Source of the DNA: Tubiluchus corallicola
Lineage: Eukaryota > Priapulida > Priapulimorpha > Priapulimorphida > Tubiluchidae
Assembly (NCBI GenBank): GCA_030141605.1
Contig: JAQGDQ010000106.1
Coordinates: forward strand, 436,001 to 500,000
Length of the DNA stretch: 64,000 nucleotides
Direction: 5' to 3'
Position 1 is the first letter of the stretch. Each line of letters starts with the position of its first letter. The notes beneath the pieces are model-generated. The model worked only from the letters and a program-made list of their open reading frames with translations. It was not told where the DNA came from and did no database searches. Shown piece after piece: positions 11,201 to 22,745 of the stretch. Both the position numbers and the translations under genes were made by a program.

Positions 11201-13632
11201 TTGATTTCTTAACTGAAAACAAAGAAACAATTTTTGCAAGTAAAATGTCACTTCATCACTTCCAAAATTCAGATATTAAAAAGTATTAATCTTAATATCA
11301 ATTTATTTTATTACATAAAGAACGAAAAATACATGCCCAGGTAGAATGCCACAGCCTGTTCCTCTCACTCACCAGATTCATATTCAGGACAAAAAAGGAA
11401 GCATGTTTGTTTCAGCCATCATTAAGAACATTGGTTAGTAATAAATATTTAGTTTGTAAAAAATCTACTGGGAGGAATGGATTATAATAAATATGCCTGT
11501 TATAAACACACAAAATAAATGTATTCCTAGACATATAATTAAACTGATACATATTCACACTTTACAGGCCAATAATTACAAGGGCACTAGCTTATGATGC
11601 TCCATTTTTCAGTCAATGCCATGACACTACGCTACATTATTTGAGTGCTGGCTTCTCATTTTGTTAAATTTATTTGAACTAACAAAAGCTAATGCACCTT
11701 GAACCTAACTGTGAACAAAATTTATTGGGAAAGGTCCGAACCACTGAAATTCTCTTACGCAAAATGAACCCAGATACTCTTATTTCAGACAGTACTGGTA
11801 ACATTCACTCCAGAAAATCTTTAAAATCCTTAATCGTGTAAGCTAATTCTGTACGATGAGAAAAAAATTGTACAAACACATCTACAAGTCAGTTACTTAC
11901 AAGAAAATGAAGAGAATTAAAAAGTTAATCATAAAAAGCAGTTTCATTTTAGGTATGTAGTTATGTTTAAGTCAAATTTTAAAATAAGTACAACAATTAT
12001 GAACAGGAATTACATGAAACCAAAATAGTTCTCTCTTACTTAGTTTTGGAAGTATAATGCAGTCAAGTTTTCTAAAAAAAATCTAGTCAACAAACCTTTA
12101 ATATTAAGTTATCATCATGGAGGCCAAAAGTATCTCTTACGACGTGTTGCACGTACTGAGAGTCGCAATCTCCATGTATAACTACATCTTGTAAGTGATC
12201 ATTGTGTCCTGAAAAATGTCATATTATTTACTATTTGCAAACTTTTAACCTTAAAAAATAACAGAAAGCAGGTATACTGAGCCATTTGAATTTACTAGTC
12301 CAAAAGAGTTGCAGTGAAAAGCATTGTTGTACTCACTATCTTTTATTACCTCCATTAATATCTGGTAAACCACATTCCGTACAGACTTTAAAGGGCAAAC
12401 AGTCAAGAACAAACAGCCTTAAATATGTTCTAATAACAACCAAAATATTGAAATTACGGTAAGAAGTATCATAACCCAAATGCCACCAAGAAATATTATT
12501 ACAGTAGGCGCCACTTAATAAACTCACTTTGCGACCGAAGTGTTTTGACCCAATTAACCGACTGACCCTATTAACCGATGGGTGTAGTATTACTGGTATA
12601 GAAGTATGAGTCACCAGATTACTATCACACTGTAAAGGTTTTTAATAAATTTTAAAAACGAAGTAATGCCTAAATTCTTTTGTGCAGTTAAAAATTAAAA
12701 AAAACGTATTTTAAAATAGTAATTTGTATAAGTGAATTAGCAATAAATTAAATAGTATACTTTTCTAAATCACACAAGTCTGTTTATTTGCAAACATTAC
12801 AAAAATTCCTTCAAAGTCGTCTAAAGCATTTTATCGCAAAGAAGTTGGCTCACAAAGTTCTCATAATGATAAAAACGTTGAAAGTCTGTTGTTGTATGCT
12901 GCACAAATTCTCGTAAAATACTTAGTGCTTGCCATACTTGAACTGTTGGTGGTGCTCGTGTTTCACCACAAGTATAGCTTCGTCTGTAGTTTCGCCTAAG
13001 CTCCCGCTTGCTATAATTGTGACGTACTTACTGTACTGTACCCGAGTCCCTGGCAAAACAGCAACATCTAACTGATTAAACTTTCAGACAAAGACAGCCA
13101 GAGCTTCAAAAGCAAACCCCTAAGCAAGTGATTAAAAGTTTAGCTCCCAGGAATTCTTGGGTAACTAAGTTAATTGGAGTGGACCGGTGGGTCAAAGCAA
13201 ACCATTAGGCTAGCATATTAGCATATGTTAAACGTTCCTACTTACTTACAAACCAAAAGGTTCCTTATATAATTGTTTCTATGTATATTATAGAACAAAA
13301 GCAAACTAAGATGATATAAAAGTCATAAAAGCTTATTAGTCACAGGAAAGTGTCTTATTGAAGCATGTGTTCAAAAGCAAAAATAATGAGTCAATTACCG
13401 ATAGTTTTATGTACATTTGCATAGAAACAGTCCGTACCAGGCATTTTTGAGTCAAGTAAGCGACGGAGTGCGTACTGTACTTAATTTTACTGATTAGATT
13501 TAGCTATTTTGGTACGTGTTGTTTGCTACCACTGATTGTCAATTCGCACTCTGGTGCTGCACCCTTTTGTCTGAGATTTAACTCCTGCGAAATCAAGTGT
13601 ACGGAAATTCTGAACAAATCCGAGTGTTGCAT
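8162..13632 (-). CDS. unrecognised small protein with C-terminal coiled coil (7 exons, complete)
   Basis: Minus-strand exons in order: 13530-13632 (ATG), about 12097-12208, 11148-11212, 10752-10789, 10194-10273, 9733-9795 and 8162-8266 (TGA). All have GT-AG borders and matching phases, giving about 188 residues. I do not recognise the family. The N-terminal half has beta-like segments (LQDVVIHGDCDSQYVQHVV, LILKLRNQRGCLIPIN, SPYILEVVTMYQN) that could form a small folded domain. The C-terminal third is a charged helix (KLENLFKRVERLES; LELERKLHFLNNRM) ending NWKGMFKRHPLW. There is no signal peptide or membrane segment. By my count exon 2 is one base short of the frame its neighbours require, near 12120, so that junction needs checking. 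A pogo-like element fills intron 1 and a fold-back element lies about 90 bp upstream of the start codon. Confidence 0.72.
12502..13477. mobile_element. pogo/Tigger-like element in intron 1 of the unrecognised gene
   Basis: The left end CAGTAGGCGCCACTTAATAA is flanked by TA at 12500-12501. The right end, read in reverse, starts CAGTACGCACTCCGTCG and is flanked by TA at 13478-13479. Inside both ends are related GACCCAATTAACCG / GTTAATTGGAGTGGACCGG stretches, typical of Tigger-like subterminal sequence. No transposase frame survives in the 976 bp. The ends match each other less well than those of the 2121-2904 element, so the family call is tentative. Confidence 0.55.
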
Positions 13633-13723
13633 ATTGCTAATGCTTACACTTTACACTAACGAAGAAGCATGTAATAAGCTCTGAAGTATTTGTTTATTAG
13701 AAAATAAAGGTTCAAATTAACGG

Positions 13724-14440
13724 GAACATGATATTTGGGCATGGGACACTTGGCAACCATGGCATTTAGGCATGCAAACACTTGGGCACTAGACATTTGG
13801 GCAAGAATAATATTTAATGTTGTATCTAATTGTCTTTTATTATAGTTTATTAATTTTTTTAAACGTTATTTGTTTAAGCAAATTATATTATACTGTAGCT
13901 GTTTTCAGTTTTACACAATCGTACTCACTACAACAATTATTTCTACTATAATTACTTACTACTTATAATTTCTTACTACTTTCTTCTTCCTCTTGTTATT
14001 ATTAAAATTATTACTTTAGCCTACTAGGCAGTGTGGTTTGCAGCACAAAACAGAAAAACCGTATTCTCACATGATGGAGTCACCTTGGACATTGTGGTGG
14101 GCATAAATTAAAATATATTAGACTGAAGATTCTGGTTTATTTTTTATTGTCCGTTTAATCTTTCGGTTTTTAATTTCATAAAATTTGGTATTTTAACACA
14201 AAAAATGAGAACAAAATATTGCACACCTCATGCTCTCATCTCTCTAACCAACAAAAACGCAGAATTTTGAAATGTTGAATTTTTTAAACGCTTGGCAACA
14301 GACGTAACTTGTTCATTGGTCACTGGCACAAAAACGTCTCAAGCTTAATTCAGCCAGCGCCCAAGTGTCTAGGCTGAAGTGACTGCACTCTATTTTCCCA
14401 CACCCAAATGTCTTGTCCCCTAAATTAGCATCCATGGTTC
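13724..14440. mobile_element. fold-back element with repeat-built inverted ends (copy 1)
   Basis: The left arm (about 13724-13805) is a run of variants of GGGCATGGGACACTTGGCA and GGGCACTAGACATTTGGGC. The right arm (about 14345-14440) carries the same motif in the opposite orientation (GCGCCCAAGTGTCTAGGC, CACCCAAATGTCTTGTCCCC). The AT-rich interior has no coding frame. A second copy of the same type lies at 34797-35880. I cannot assign a named superfamily. Confidence 0.7.
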
Positions 14441-14954
14441 CGTCTATGACCTTTGTTTTACAAGTATTTGTGATAACTGATGCAAACCTATTAAAAGCTT
14501 AATTATTTCTTTATGTTTGAAGTTATCGAATGCTTAGCCAGCATGAGAACCAGAGGACATAATTTATTATGGGGTTATAATTATAACACAGGGTGTTGCA
14601 ATAATCGTTCTTACCATTCCCGTCAAAAGAGTTACGAGTCTAGCCGCAGACGTATTGAGAATTGTGGCATACTTCTTAACAGGCACATTTCCTCATTAAC
14701 TTAATGCTTATGAAATAACTTAGCTATTAAATTGCAGTATTTAATTTGAAAAATATACATATATTCATTAACAAAAGTTTAAGATCATCTTGCTTGAAGG
14801 TAATATTTTAGAATCCAGTCAAGTATTGAAAAATCCATTGTTATGCAGACACAGACCATTGTTTTTGCATTTGCTGTACAAATTAATTAATTTGATTTAT
14901 GCAAATTTAATGCTTGTTAAAAGTGGTAAAAACTTTTCTTACAAATACACCAAC
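14441..14954. other. spacer with no recognised feature
   Basis: AT-rich sequence between the fold-back element and the LINE. The open frame at 14513-14704 has no homology that I can see and no splice context. Confidence 0.5.
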
Positions 14955-17700
14955 TAACACGTGCAATGGTGCAGTAATGATGCCATTAAAAAGGTTGTGC
15001 ATGAGGAACATGACAGAGATTCTAAGCGAGCAAACTTAATTGTCAAACATTTACCAGATTGCTCTGCTGGGCACTCTGTAGAAAACATAACAAGGTGGTT
15101 ACAAGAAGAACTAGGTGTTGTAAAATCTTCAGTAATTAGTACTAAAATGGATAGACTGTGCAAGCCTAAAGAGGGATATAACAGACCTCTAAGATTAGTC
15201 GTGAATTTTGTCTGATCTAAATGGATTATTCTACGAGAAGACCTGATCAAAAGTGATCAGAAGTGGAAAAACAACTGAGGAAGGAATTAAAGGCATGTAG
15301 AAAAGCAAAAAGGTGAAGATAATCTAACTATTAAAAAGGGAAAATTGCGACAGTCAGTTAAACAGTCCCAGACAAAAAGTATCTGAAATCTGATAGATCA
15401 GCAAACACAATGATAAAGCAAAGATTGCTGCAAACAGACACTACTTTTGCTCAATCATAATCAACCTTGGAAATACAGGAATATGAAGAGGAACATGCGG
15501 TGTCTAATGATGGTGATGAAAGTTTGGATAAGTAGCACGATTTTTCAAAAACAGCAAAAGAAGATAAGACTCAAATTGAAACCGTAGTTGAGTTGCACAG
15601 AAATAGCCAAAAATGGCCCTGAATCAACAACAGTCAAGCAACTTTATGTCAAAGCCAGTTCACAGTTGGCAGAACTAGAACAAATCAGTACAAACAGAAG
15701 GACTACTAGGAGTGGTAGTATTTCGGTTAATAATTGACATACAAGGCATAAAACCATCTTTACACAGTGTAAATAGAGTTACTGACACTACAGTTGATTA
15801 CTCACCTTATTGTGCAAGCTCAAGAAGAAGCACTAGTTGTTCTACTAATAATTAAACTTTAAACTGTGTATTTTTTAATGCTGATTGTTTAAGCAACAAA
15901 ATCACTGAGCTCAAAGAATTTATGGCAACTAATAATCCAGACATAATTGGGGTTGTTGAAGCTAAACATAAGAGAACATTTTATCCATACTCTGCAGAAG
16001 ATTTCAAATTAGATGGATATCATTCGTCTTTTGTTGACCAGTGACAGTGGGATACTGGCACATTATTGTCGGAATTGTTATTCTGCTACAAAGCTTCACA
16101 GTTTTGATTGTAATGAATTTGCTGAACAAATTTGGGTAGAGGTGAGCAATACAAGGAACTGCAAATATACGATAGGGTGTATATACAGAAGTCCTACTTC
16201 TAATTCTGACAGATAACAACAGATTACTATTGAGCCTATTAGAAGATACATCAAAATATTCAAAATCCAACTTGTTGATTATGAGTGACTTTAATTTTGC
16301 AAGACTGACAATTGAACGTTGGCGCTCAATGTCCCTGTGTGATTTGCGTGATACATCTACAGAATCACAATTTAGATATATTGTGCACAAAAATAAGCTC
16401 TACTAGCACGTGCTATGTAACACCCGCTACAGACCAGCTGCCATCTTGTTTTCAGTGTGCGTCGAACAGCGTGGAGTTAAAGCGCAAACAGGCAAACTAA
16501 ACTATTTCAAAACAAACTATCAACTTATACACCAACACTTTGCTCACATCAGCTGGTTCGACTTATTAGAAGGTGACTCTGTAGAAGAAGCTTGGGGGTC
16601 TTTGCATCTAAATATGAGAGTAAAATATCCAACACTCCTATCAACAAGTCAAGTACAATTGGCAAGTTTAAACCTGCTTGGAATACTAAGCAGTAATTAG
16701 TAGCAATCAAACTGAAAAAAGGTAAGTGGCGAATTTATGATGCAAAGAAGAACGCTGAAAGTTATCAACTTTATGTGAAGCAGAGAAATCGAACAACACA
16801 TGTCGTGTGCAATGCAAAAAAGAAATATGAGAGAACCATAGTTAAATCTGTATGAGAAAAACTACAAGCAATTCTGGGCATATGTAAATCAGAATCTAAA
16901 GAAACGGAACAAAGTTCCAACACTGAATAAAATGGTGTAGAAATCAGCAAGGGTTTTGATAAGGCAGTATTTTTAAATCAGTATTTGCAAATGTGTTTAC
17001 TGATGAGGAAGAAGACAATGTACCATTTGCCAGCCAAACTGACATGGTAATCAGCTCAATAGAAGTCACCAAAAATTTAATTTATGATGTCATTTCTCAT
17101 CTCAAATATGACTCGGGAATGGGATTGTTCTGATCAATTTTTCACCCCTTGCAGTAAAGCAGCTTAAAACAATGCCAGCAACTCCGCTTAACTTGATATT
17201 TCAAAAATCACTCAATGAAGGAAAAATAGCTAGCCCATGGAAACATGCAACTGTTTCTCCAATTTTCAATGAAGGAGAAAGTAATCTAACTACAAATTAT
17301 CGACCAATCAGTTTAACATCAGTGATATGCAGCAGCTGGAAAGAATCATCAAGGAACACATATATGACCATTTAGTTTCACAGAACTTTCTCAGTGATTC
17401 ACAGTATGGATTCATTACAGGTAGCTCATGTATGCTGAACTTGCTGGATGCTTTAACTGACTGGCAGGATTCAATTGAACAAGTTGGGATGTACATGTGA
17501 TATATTACAATCTTCAGATAGCATTTGATAAGGTTCTCCACAAGAAACTTCTTTTGAAGGCTTACGGAATATCTGGTATGACTTCCACCTGACTATACAC
17601 TACAATGGCATAATATTAACAGTTACAGGGTTTAACCGGATTCGTGGATCCACAACGTTATGTGTACAATTAGGTAGCAACCTTGGGTAAAAACTATTAG

Positions 17701-18082
17701 TAGGGTGGCTGACGCGCGCCGCCATGTTGTAGGAGATGCAGATTGAACATTATTTTGCTGCCGCATTTCGGTTATTTGTTTGCAAGCAACATCAAAGTAA
17801 ATTAAAAATTAAATTAATATTATTGAAGTGTTGCTATTTCTTTTTTGTTTGCCTAAATTCTGTATTTGGAATTCTTAGCTATAAATAATAGAATGCTAAA
17901 AGTGCAATTTTTAACTTTTTGCTCAAACCTGACTTAGCCATTTTTTGTTACTCCTGTCATTTCAAAACTATTTAATTATTTGAAATGCGTTTTTTTAAAT
18001 TAAATACATGCTTATAGTGCTATCAAATGAGCACACTTGCAGCTATGGTGGCGCACTCTATAATTTTTGTTCAGCCACCCTA
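17701..18082. mobile_element. hAT-like MITE, 382 bp, with target duplication
   Basis: Perfect 12-bp terminal inverted repeats (TAGGGTGGCTGA at 17701-17712 and its complement at 18071-18082) are flanked by a direct repeat CTATTAG at 17694-17700 and 18083-18089. The match continues inwards (CGCGCCGCCATGTTG against GTGCGCCACCATAGCTG). TIR sequence and duplication length are close to hAT (usually 8 bp). There is no coding frame. It sits in the sequence that splits the LINE. Confidence 0.88.
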
Positions 18083-18089
18083 CTATTAG

Positions 18090-18310
18090 CTTCGCCCCGA
18101 TCTATACTTCTATTTAATTAGTTAGCTAACTTATCTATGTAATACAAATAATACCAAAAATGTTAATTATTGTTACTACTAACACTGAAAATAACCTTTT
18201 GCACAAAGCTTTTGTGAATTAACTTTATATGTATGCACTGTTTGAAATGTATGTACTGTATTGTGTTTTGCCAATGTACATTATATGTATTTGAGCAATA
18301 AATTGAAATT
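18090..18310 (+). mobile_element. probable 3' end of a second LINE
   Basis: The stretch ends GAGCAATAAATTGAAATTG, resembling LINE 3' ends that finish in a short A/T-rich repeat. Together with about 17590-17700 it may be the 3' part of a second LINE inserted in the first, into which the hAT-like MITE then jumped. No coding part is visible. Confidence 0.35.
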
Positions 18311-18763
18311 GATCATCGAAGGTAACACAAGTTTAACACGTGTGTAAAAATAATAAAAAGTGTATACAAGTGACCCAGTCTGTTTTACATTTACCAGTCT
18401 CTATTCCAGTAGGTTCTCGATGCTGATTAACGCGTTGGCAAAATTGTAAAAAGTGCTGCGAGGACGTGAAGTTACGAATGACCGTACCTGGCAAATCGTG
18501 TCGTTTCATCAAAATCCACAATTTTCTTCCACTTTCCATTCTTTCGATCATGAAGCAATACTTAAACTAAAGTTAAGGTATTAAAGATAGGGAAAGCAGT
18601 TTAGTTCGCAACAGAACCTGAGATTTCAGACGAAAATCGAACAATTTTTTGCCTCATTGCTCCTTCAAAAGCTCATTACGGAAAATCTTCGAGGTACGCC
18701 ATGTTATCTATGGTTTACTCATAGTTTTCTGGCTATTGTAACTTCACTATGATTATACCAGAA

Positions 18764-19377
18764 CAACTCTCTGATGTCTGCCAGACAGAAAATTGCAAAT
18801 TCACGTTAACGAGGAGAATGAATACCAAATCCACTTATAACTTCTTGAATAACCTAGGCAGCTTTGTTGCATTGGCATAATCCATGTAAATGACATTCTG
18901 GCAGAGCTATTGAATTTATGTGGAAATGAATCAAGAAAGCTGAATCTTATACACCCCAACCTGTATTTATTTTTAACAATACTTTGTAAGGCTAATGATC
19001 TACTTATTTCTAAGTCAAGCTTACGTCCTGGCTCTGGCTTGTTTAACCCAATATTAATTTTTTTAAGTATTATTAGTTTAGTGAGCGATTTATTCGAGAT
19101 TAATTTGCTCTACTATTTTTCATTATACACGTACTCTGCGCCACAGTTTTCTCTTATTTAGCTAAATTATTATCTCGTGCAAGCCAAATCAGAGTGCATG
19201 GTGGTCCTACACATTGTTATGTGCAAAAAATTTCTATTTTGCAATATAAGCAAAATAATTACAATCATTGATTTTCCATAAGAATAATTTTATAAGGGTT
19301 TGACAGAGAACAGGTACTCATTCTCCTTTTCTATCTGTAATTTTCTATCTGGCAGACATCAAAGAGTTGCTGTTCAT
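18764..19377. repeat. inverted repeat inside the LINE interruption
   Basis: The left arm at about 18764-18828 includes CTCTGATGTCTGCCAGACAG and GGAGAATGAATACC. The right arm at about 19310-19377 is its imperfect reverse complement (GGTACTCATTCTCC; CTATCTGGCAGACATCAAAG). The right arm runs into the resumed LINE reverse transcriptase, so the left arm is probably an inverted copy of that LINE segment. The enclosed sequence and the minus-strand frame at 18333-18551 are not recognised. Confidence 0.6.
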
Positions 19378-20633
19378 CCAGATTGAACCTAGCTGGGTAG
19401 ATGTATTACTTAAGGAATCCCACAAGGTATCATTTTCGGTCCAGTTTTCTTTACCTTGTTCGTTAATAATCTACGAGATGAATTGCACCCAGCAATAAAG
19501 ATGTTTGCTGATCATACCAAGTTGTTTGCAATTACAGGAGAAGAACACATGCAACGCAGGTTCATCTTGACTTGCAACATTTAGAAAGTTGGGCAACTCA
19601 TTGGTAATTGACCTTTAATGATGAGAAATTCAAAGTGATGAATATTGGCAGATAAAATGCTGAATATAAAATGAACTAATATATGGTCTAACGCTCCATC
19701 AGCTAATAGTGATGTAGAGAAAGACCTCAGCTAATAGTGATGTAGAGAAAGACCTTGGGGTACATGTGGACATCCAACTCAAGTTTAGCAATCATGCTCA
19801 ATTACAAGCAAATTAATAAAGCTATTATATTAATAAGCTTATCTTAATAAGCGATAAGAAGAACCTTCATGCATCTCAGCAAAAATTATGTTACCCTACT
19901 GCACAAGTCATTAGTGAGAGGGTCTGAGACTCTTGGTGGCCTGTGACTTACCCTTGCTATGTCAAACATTACAAGCTGCTAGTTCTATAGTGTTCAGAGG
20001 AGAGCCACAAGAATGGTTCCTGGACTAAAATAATTAGATTATGAAGATCACTTGGCAGCCATTAAATTATCATCATTACATTATAAAAGAGCAACCATCA
20101 TTGGACACTACAAGTTTACTCAGGATGCGTTCGCATCAACACCATAGTTTCCTTCGAAGTTGATGGCATGAGTAGGACAAGCCTAGGCAAAAATTGAAGA
20201 AACCTTTCTGTAGGACATCCGTTAGGCAACATTTTTTCTCATTGAGGAATGTTAAACTTTGGAACTTATTGTCAGACCATGTTGTCACTGCTCCGTCACT
20301 TAATGCATTCAAGGCCAGATTGGATCATTGCTAGGAGACTTAGGTATCAAAAACAATCCTATATCCTTCCGCCAGGTGTGCACAGAATGTTATATTTCTG
20401 TCACTAGCAGAGATGATGATGTCAGGTACGAGAATGTTGCACAGGTCGAAGACCTTAAGCAACGCATCATTAAAGTAAAATAAAGTAAAGTATAATATTG
20501 TAGAAACAAACATCCGAGCAGCCAGGTGAAAAGCCAACAGTTACCATGAAAATTCATCATGGTGTCAACATTCTTACTTAAGAAGTCACAAGCAGATCAG
20601 CAAATCCACCAAAACAAGCCACCATGCAGGGCC

Positions 20634-20700
20634 GGTTCTACCACTAACAAACTAGGCAGTTGCCGTTGCCAAATTCTGGAATTCCTTAATTTTTAAATTA
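20634..20700 (+). mobile_element. possible hAT terminal fragment
   Basis: CAGGGCCGGTTCTACCAC followed by ACTAGGCAGTTGCC resembles the end of many animal hAT elements. I found no matching opposite end downstream, so it would be a solo terminus or fragment. Confidence 0.35.
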
Positions 20701-22336
20701 GCACAAGTAATAACAAAGTGAGTCAGTAATGACTGACACGTTACCAAGTTTTTGTCCACAGTTTATATTGTATGCATAGGGCAGCAGTAGACTCGTTTCG
20801 TTAATAAAAGAGTTCTTAGAACAGCATCAATCTATTTATGGTAGATAAACCTATAAGAATCGAAGTCTCCAGGAGCATAATACAGGAAATTAGAAATAAC
20901 AAAACAAACCTGGAGGAAACTGAATAGCAGCAAGATTTTATATTAAGTATTTGCAACCAGATCATACTTATAATATTATAGTTGTAAAGATGATGATACT
21001 AATGAAATGGATGGTTGTAAAAAAACAGGAGTCAGACTCAGTCACTCTTTCTAACATTTTCTGACGAAAAGGCTGAGGTATATTCTAGCTACGTGTATGT
21101 ACACGAAGATTGCACAGCAGAAATGCTCCTAATGTAGCTACTGACAGCTAATTAAATTCAGTTAATTAGTACACTATAATGCACGTATGAGCCCAACACA
21201 CACGTGCCTTTGTACTTTAGTATATCTAGCTGGGTGCATGGGGTCTGTGGGGCAGCGATTGACCGTTGAGAAGTGCGCGACAAAAATACTTTTGCGTAGG
21301 GCGTCAGACTATCTAGAGCTAACCCTGCCACCATGCATCTGTTTTGCTGCACTTTCACTCAAAATCCTTGTTTCTATCATAGGAAATATTGTCAAAATCA
21401 GTATATATAACTGAAATGTAACTCAGAACTTTTTTATTGGCCAATTCTTAAAGTGGAGCCATAAAGCAATGATTTTGATGTTTGAAAAGATGACTAAAGC
21501 CACAAGGTATTTAATTGTTTTTAGTTTGGACTAATTTAAAATTGCACTTAGTTTGGTAGTGAGGATGTGCCGATACGAGAAGTTTCAGCAAAAAATATTT
21601 GATACCTAAAACACTCTTAATAATAATTTATTATTATTGTTATTCACCATCCAATTTCTCAAGTTTACCTATTTATAAAAGTCCTTATAAAAGATATTTG
21701 TTTACAAATTACATGTGACACGGTTAACAATTACACAGATCTTCACAATAGCAATCATCATAATAACATTGCAAAAACATTACTACCAAATTAATCTATT
21801 ATATTACATACATAATTTTTGGAATAATTCGATGTTTCATGAGTTTTCTTGCTAACACCAAATCCTAACAGTATACAATGGAAATAGACCTACAATAACA
21901 TTGCCACCAACTTACACTATTATATCATATAGATCTTTTTTTGAAAAAAAAAATTGACGTTTCCATGAGTTTTCTTGCTAACCCCAAATCTAGACAGTAT
22001 AATGGAAATAGACCTATAACTGCAAATAGATAAACACAAATAATAGGAAGCCTAGATACCAAAACTGATAATAGGACACATAATATAATGGCAACCAACT
22101 AAACTATCAATAATTGAACCAAAGCGTGAAAGTAATTAAATAATTGGCTTTATCGATAACAAAAGAAAATAATAGAGCTCTCTTTGCTGCCATGTAGTGT
22201 TCTATAATCACTGAACGTTTTTGTTGTGCAGTGAATCATAGTCAATTAAAGCAGTCTCGTATATATATATTCAGGAAGGCACTACTATAAATTTGCAAAC
22301 CATGTAGACTTAGTGACAATTGATTGCATGCATTGA
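20701..22336. other. intergenic, repeat-bearing
   Basis: Apart from two imperfect tandem copies of about 125 bp (21768-22018) and a short AT microsatellite near 22258, I see nothing. Small open frames at 21158-21358 and 21187-21414 overlap on opposite strands and have no support. Confidence 0.5.
21768..22018. repeat. two imperfect tandem copies of a ~125-bp unit
   Basis: Both copies contain CATGAGTTTTCTTGCTAAC followed by CAGTATA and ATGGAAATAGACCTA, and both begin at a CATTGC..A..A motif. A partial third start may follow near 22085. Confidence 0.7.
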
Positions 22337-22342
22337 TTTATT
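22337..22342 (-). promoter_or_regulatory. poly(A) signal for the ankyrin-repeat gene
   Basis: AATAAA on the minus strand (TTTATT on plus), about 400 bases after the stop codon of the ankyrin-repeat gene. Another candidate lies near 21628. Confidence 0.4.
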
Positions 22343-22745
22343 CATCATTTCTAGATGTCATACTTTGTGAAACTTCATCTACAGACTTAAAACACATGAC
22401 AGACTTTAAACAGTTTGTTCCTCATGACTTGACCTGACTAATTCACATTTGTTTCGGACTTTAGAAATTATTTTTTTGTTATGTACTATTCTTTGTACAA
22501 TAAGCTCTTTGCAGTAGCTTCTAAATGTGCAATAATGAAAAAATTCATGATTATAATTTATCAAGCAATGTTGATTACAAGTCCTACATTCAGCAAAAAA
22601 GAAAACGCAAGCATCACAAAAATGCTTAACATGTGCAAATTTTCTCACCTCTTCCAATGACAAAAATATTTTTGAAAAGCTATATGTTCAAAATAAACAA
22701 TAGACAACCTATGTAGAAATGCTTGTAACCCTGTTTCTTGTTTTT

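Larger units (their letters stand above)
14955..20490 (+). mobile_element. dead non-LTR retrotransposon (CR1/L2/jockey-like LINE), interrupted
   Basis: Fragments occur in LINE order. An ORF1-like piece lies at 14961-15215 (ANLIVKHLPDCSAG). An apurinic endonuclease start is near 15930 (NPDIIGVVEAKHKR). Reverse transcriptase pieces run 17160-17585 (NYRPISLTS, then AFDKV..HK..LLKAYGISG) and resume near 19410 (GPVFFTLFVNNLRDE, MFADHTKLF). The C-terminal piece near 20240-20340 reads LWNLLSDHVVTAPSLNAFKARLD. Frames are broken by many stops and shifts, and the catalytic FADD box reads FADH, so it is inactive. The reverse transcriptase is interrupted between about 17590 and 19350 by other sequence. 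The 3' end is near 20480 in a (TAAAG)-like tail. A short duplication at about 19697-19755 lies within it. Both outer boundaries are approximate. Confidence 0.85.

Noticed and set aside
12336-12390. Candidate upstream exon (CTECGLPDING) of the unrecognised gene
   Set aside because: It has no pyrimidine tract or start codon, and the exon at 13530-13632 with an ATG joins exon 2 in the right phase and reads more naturally.
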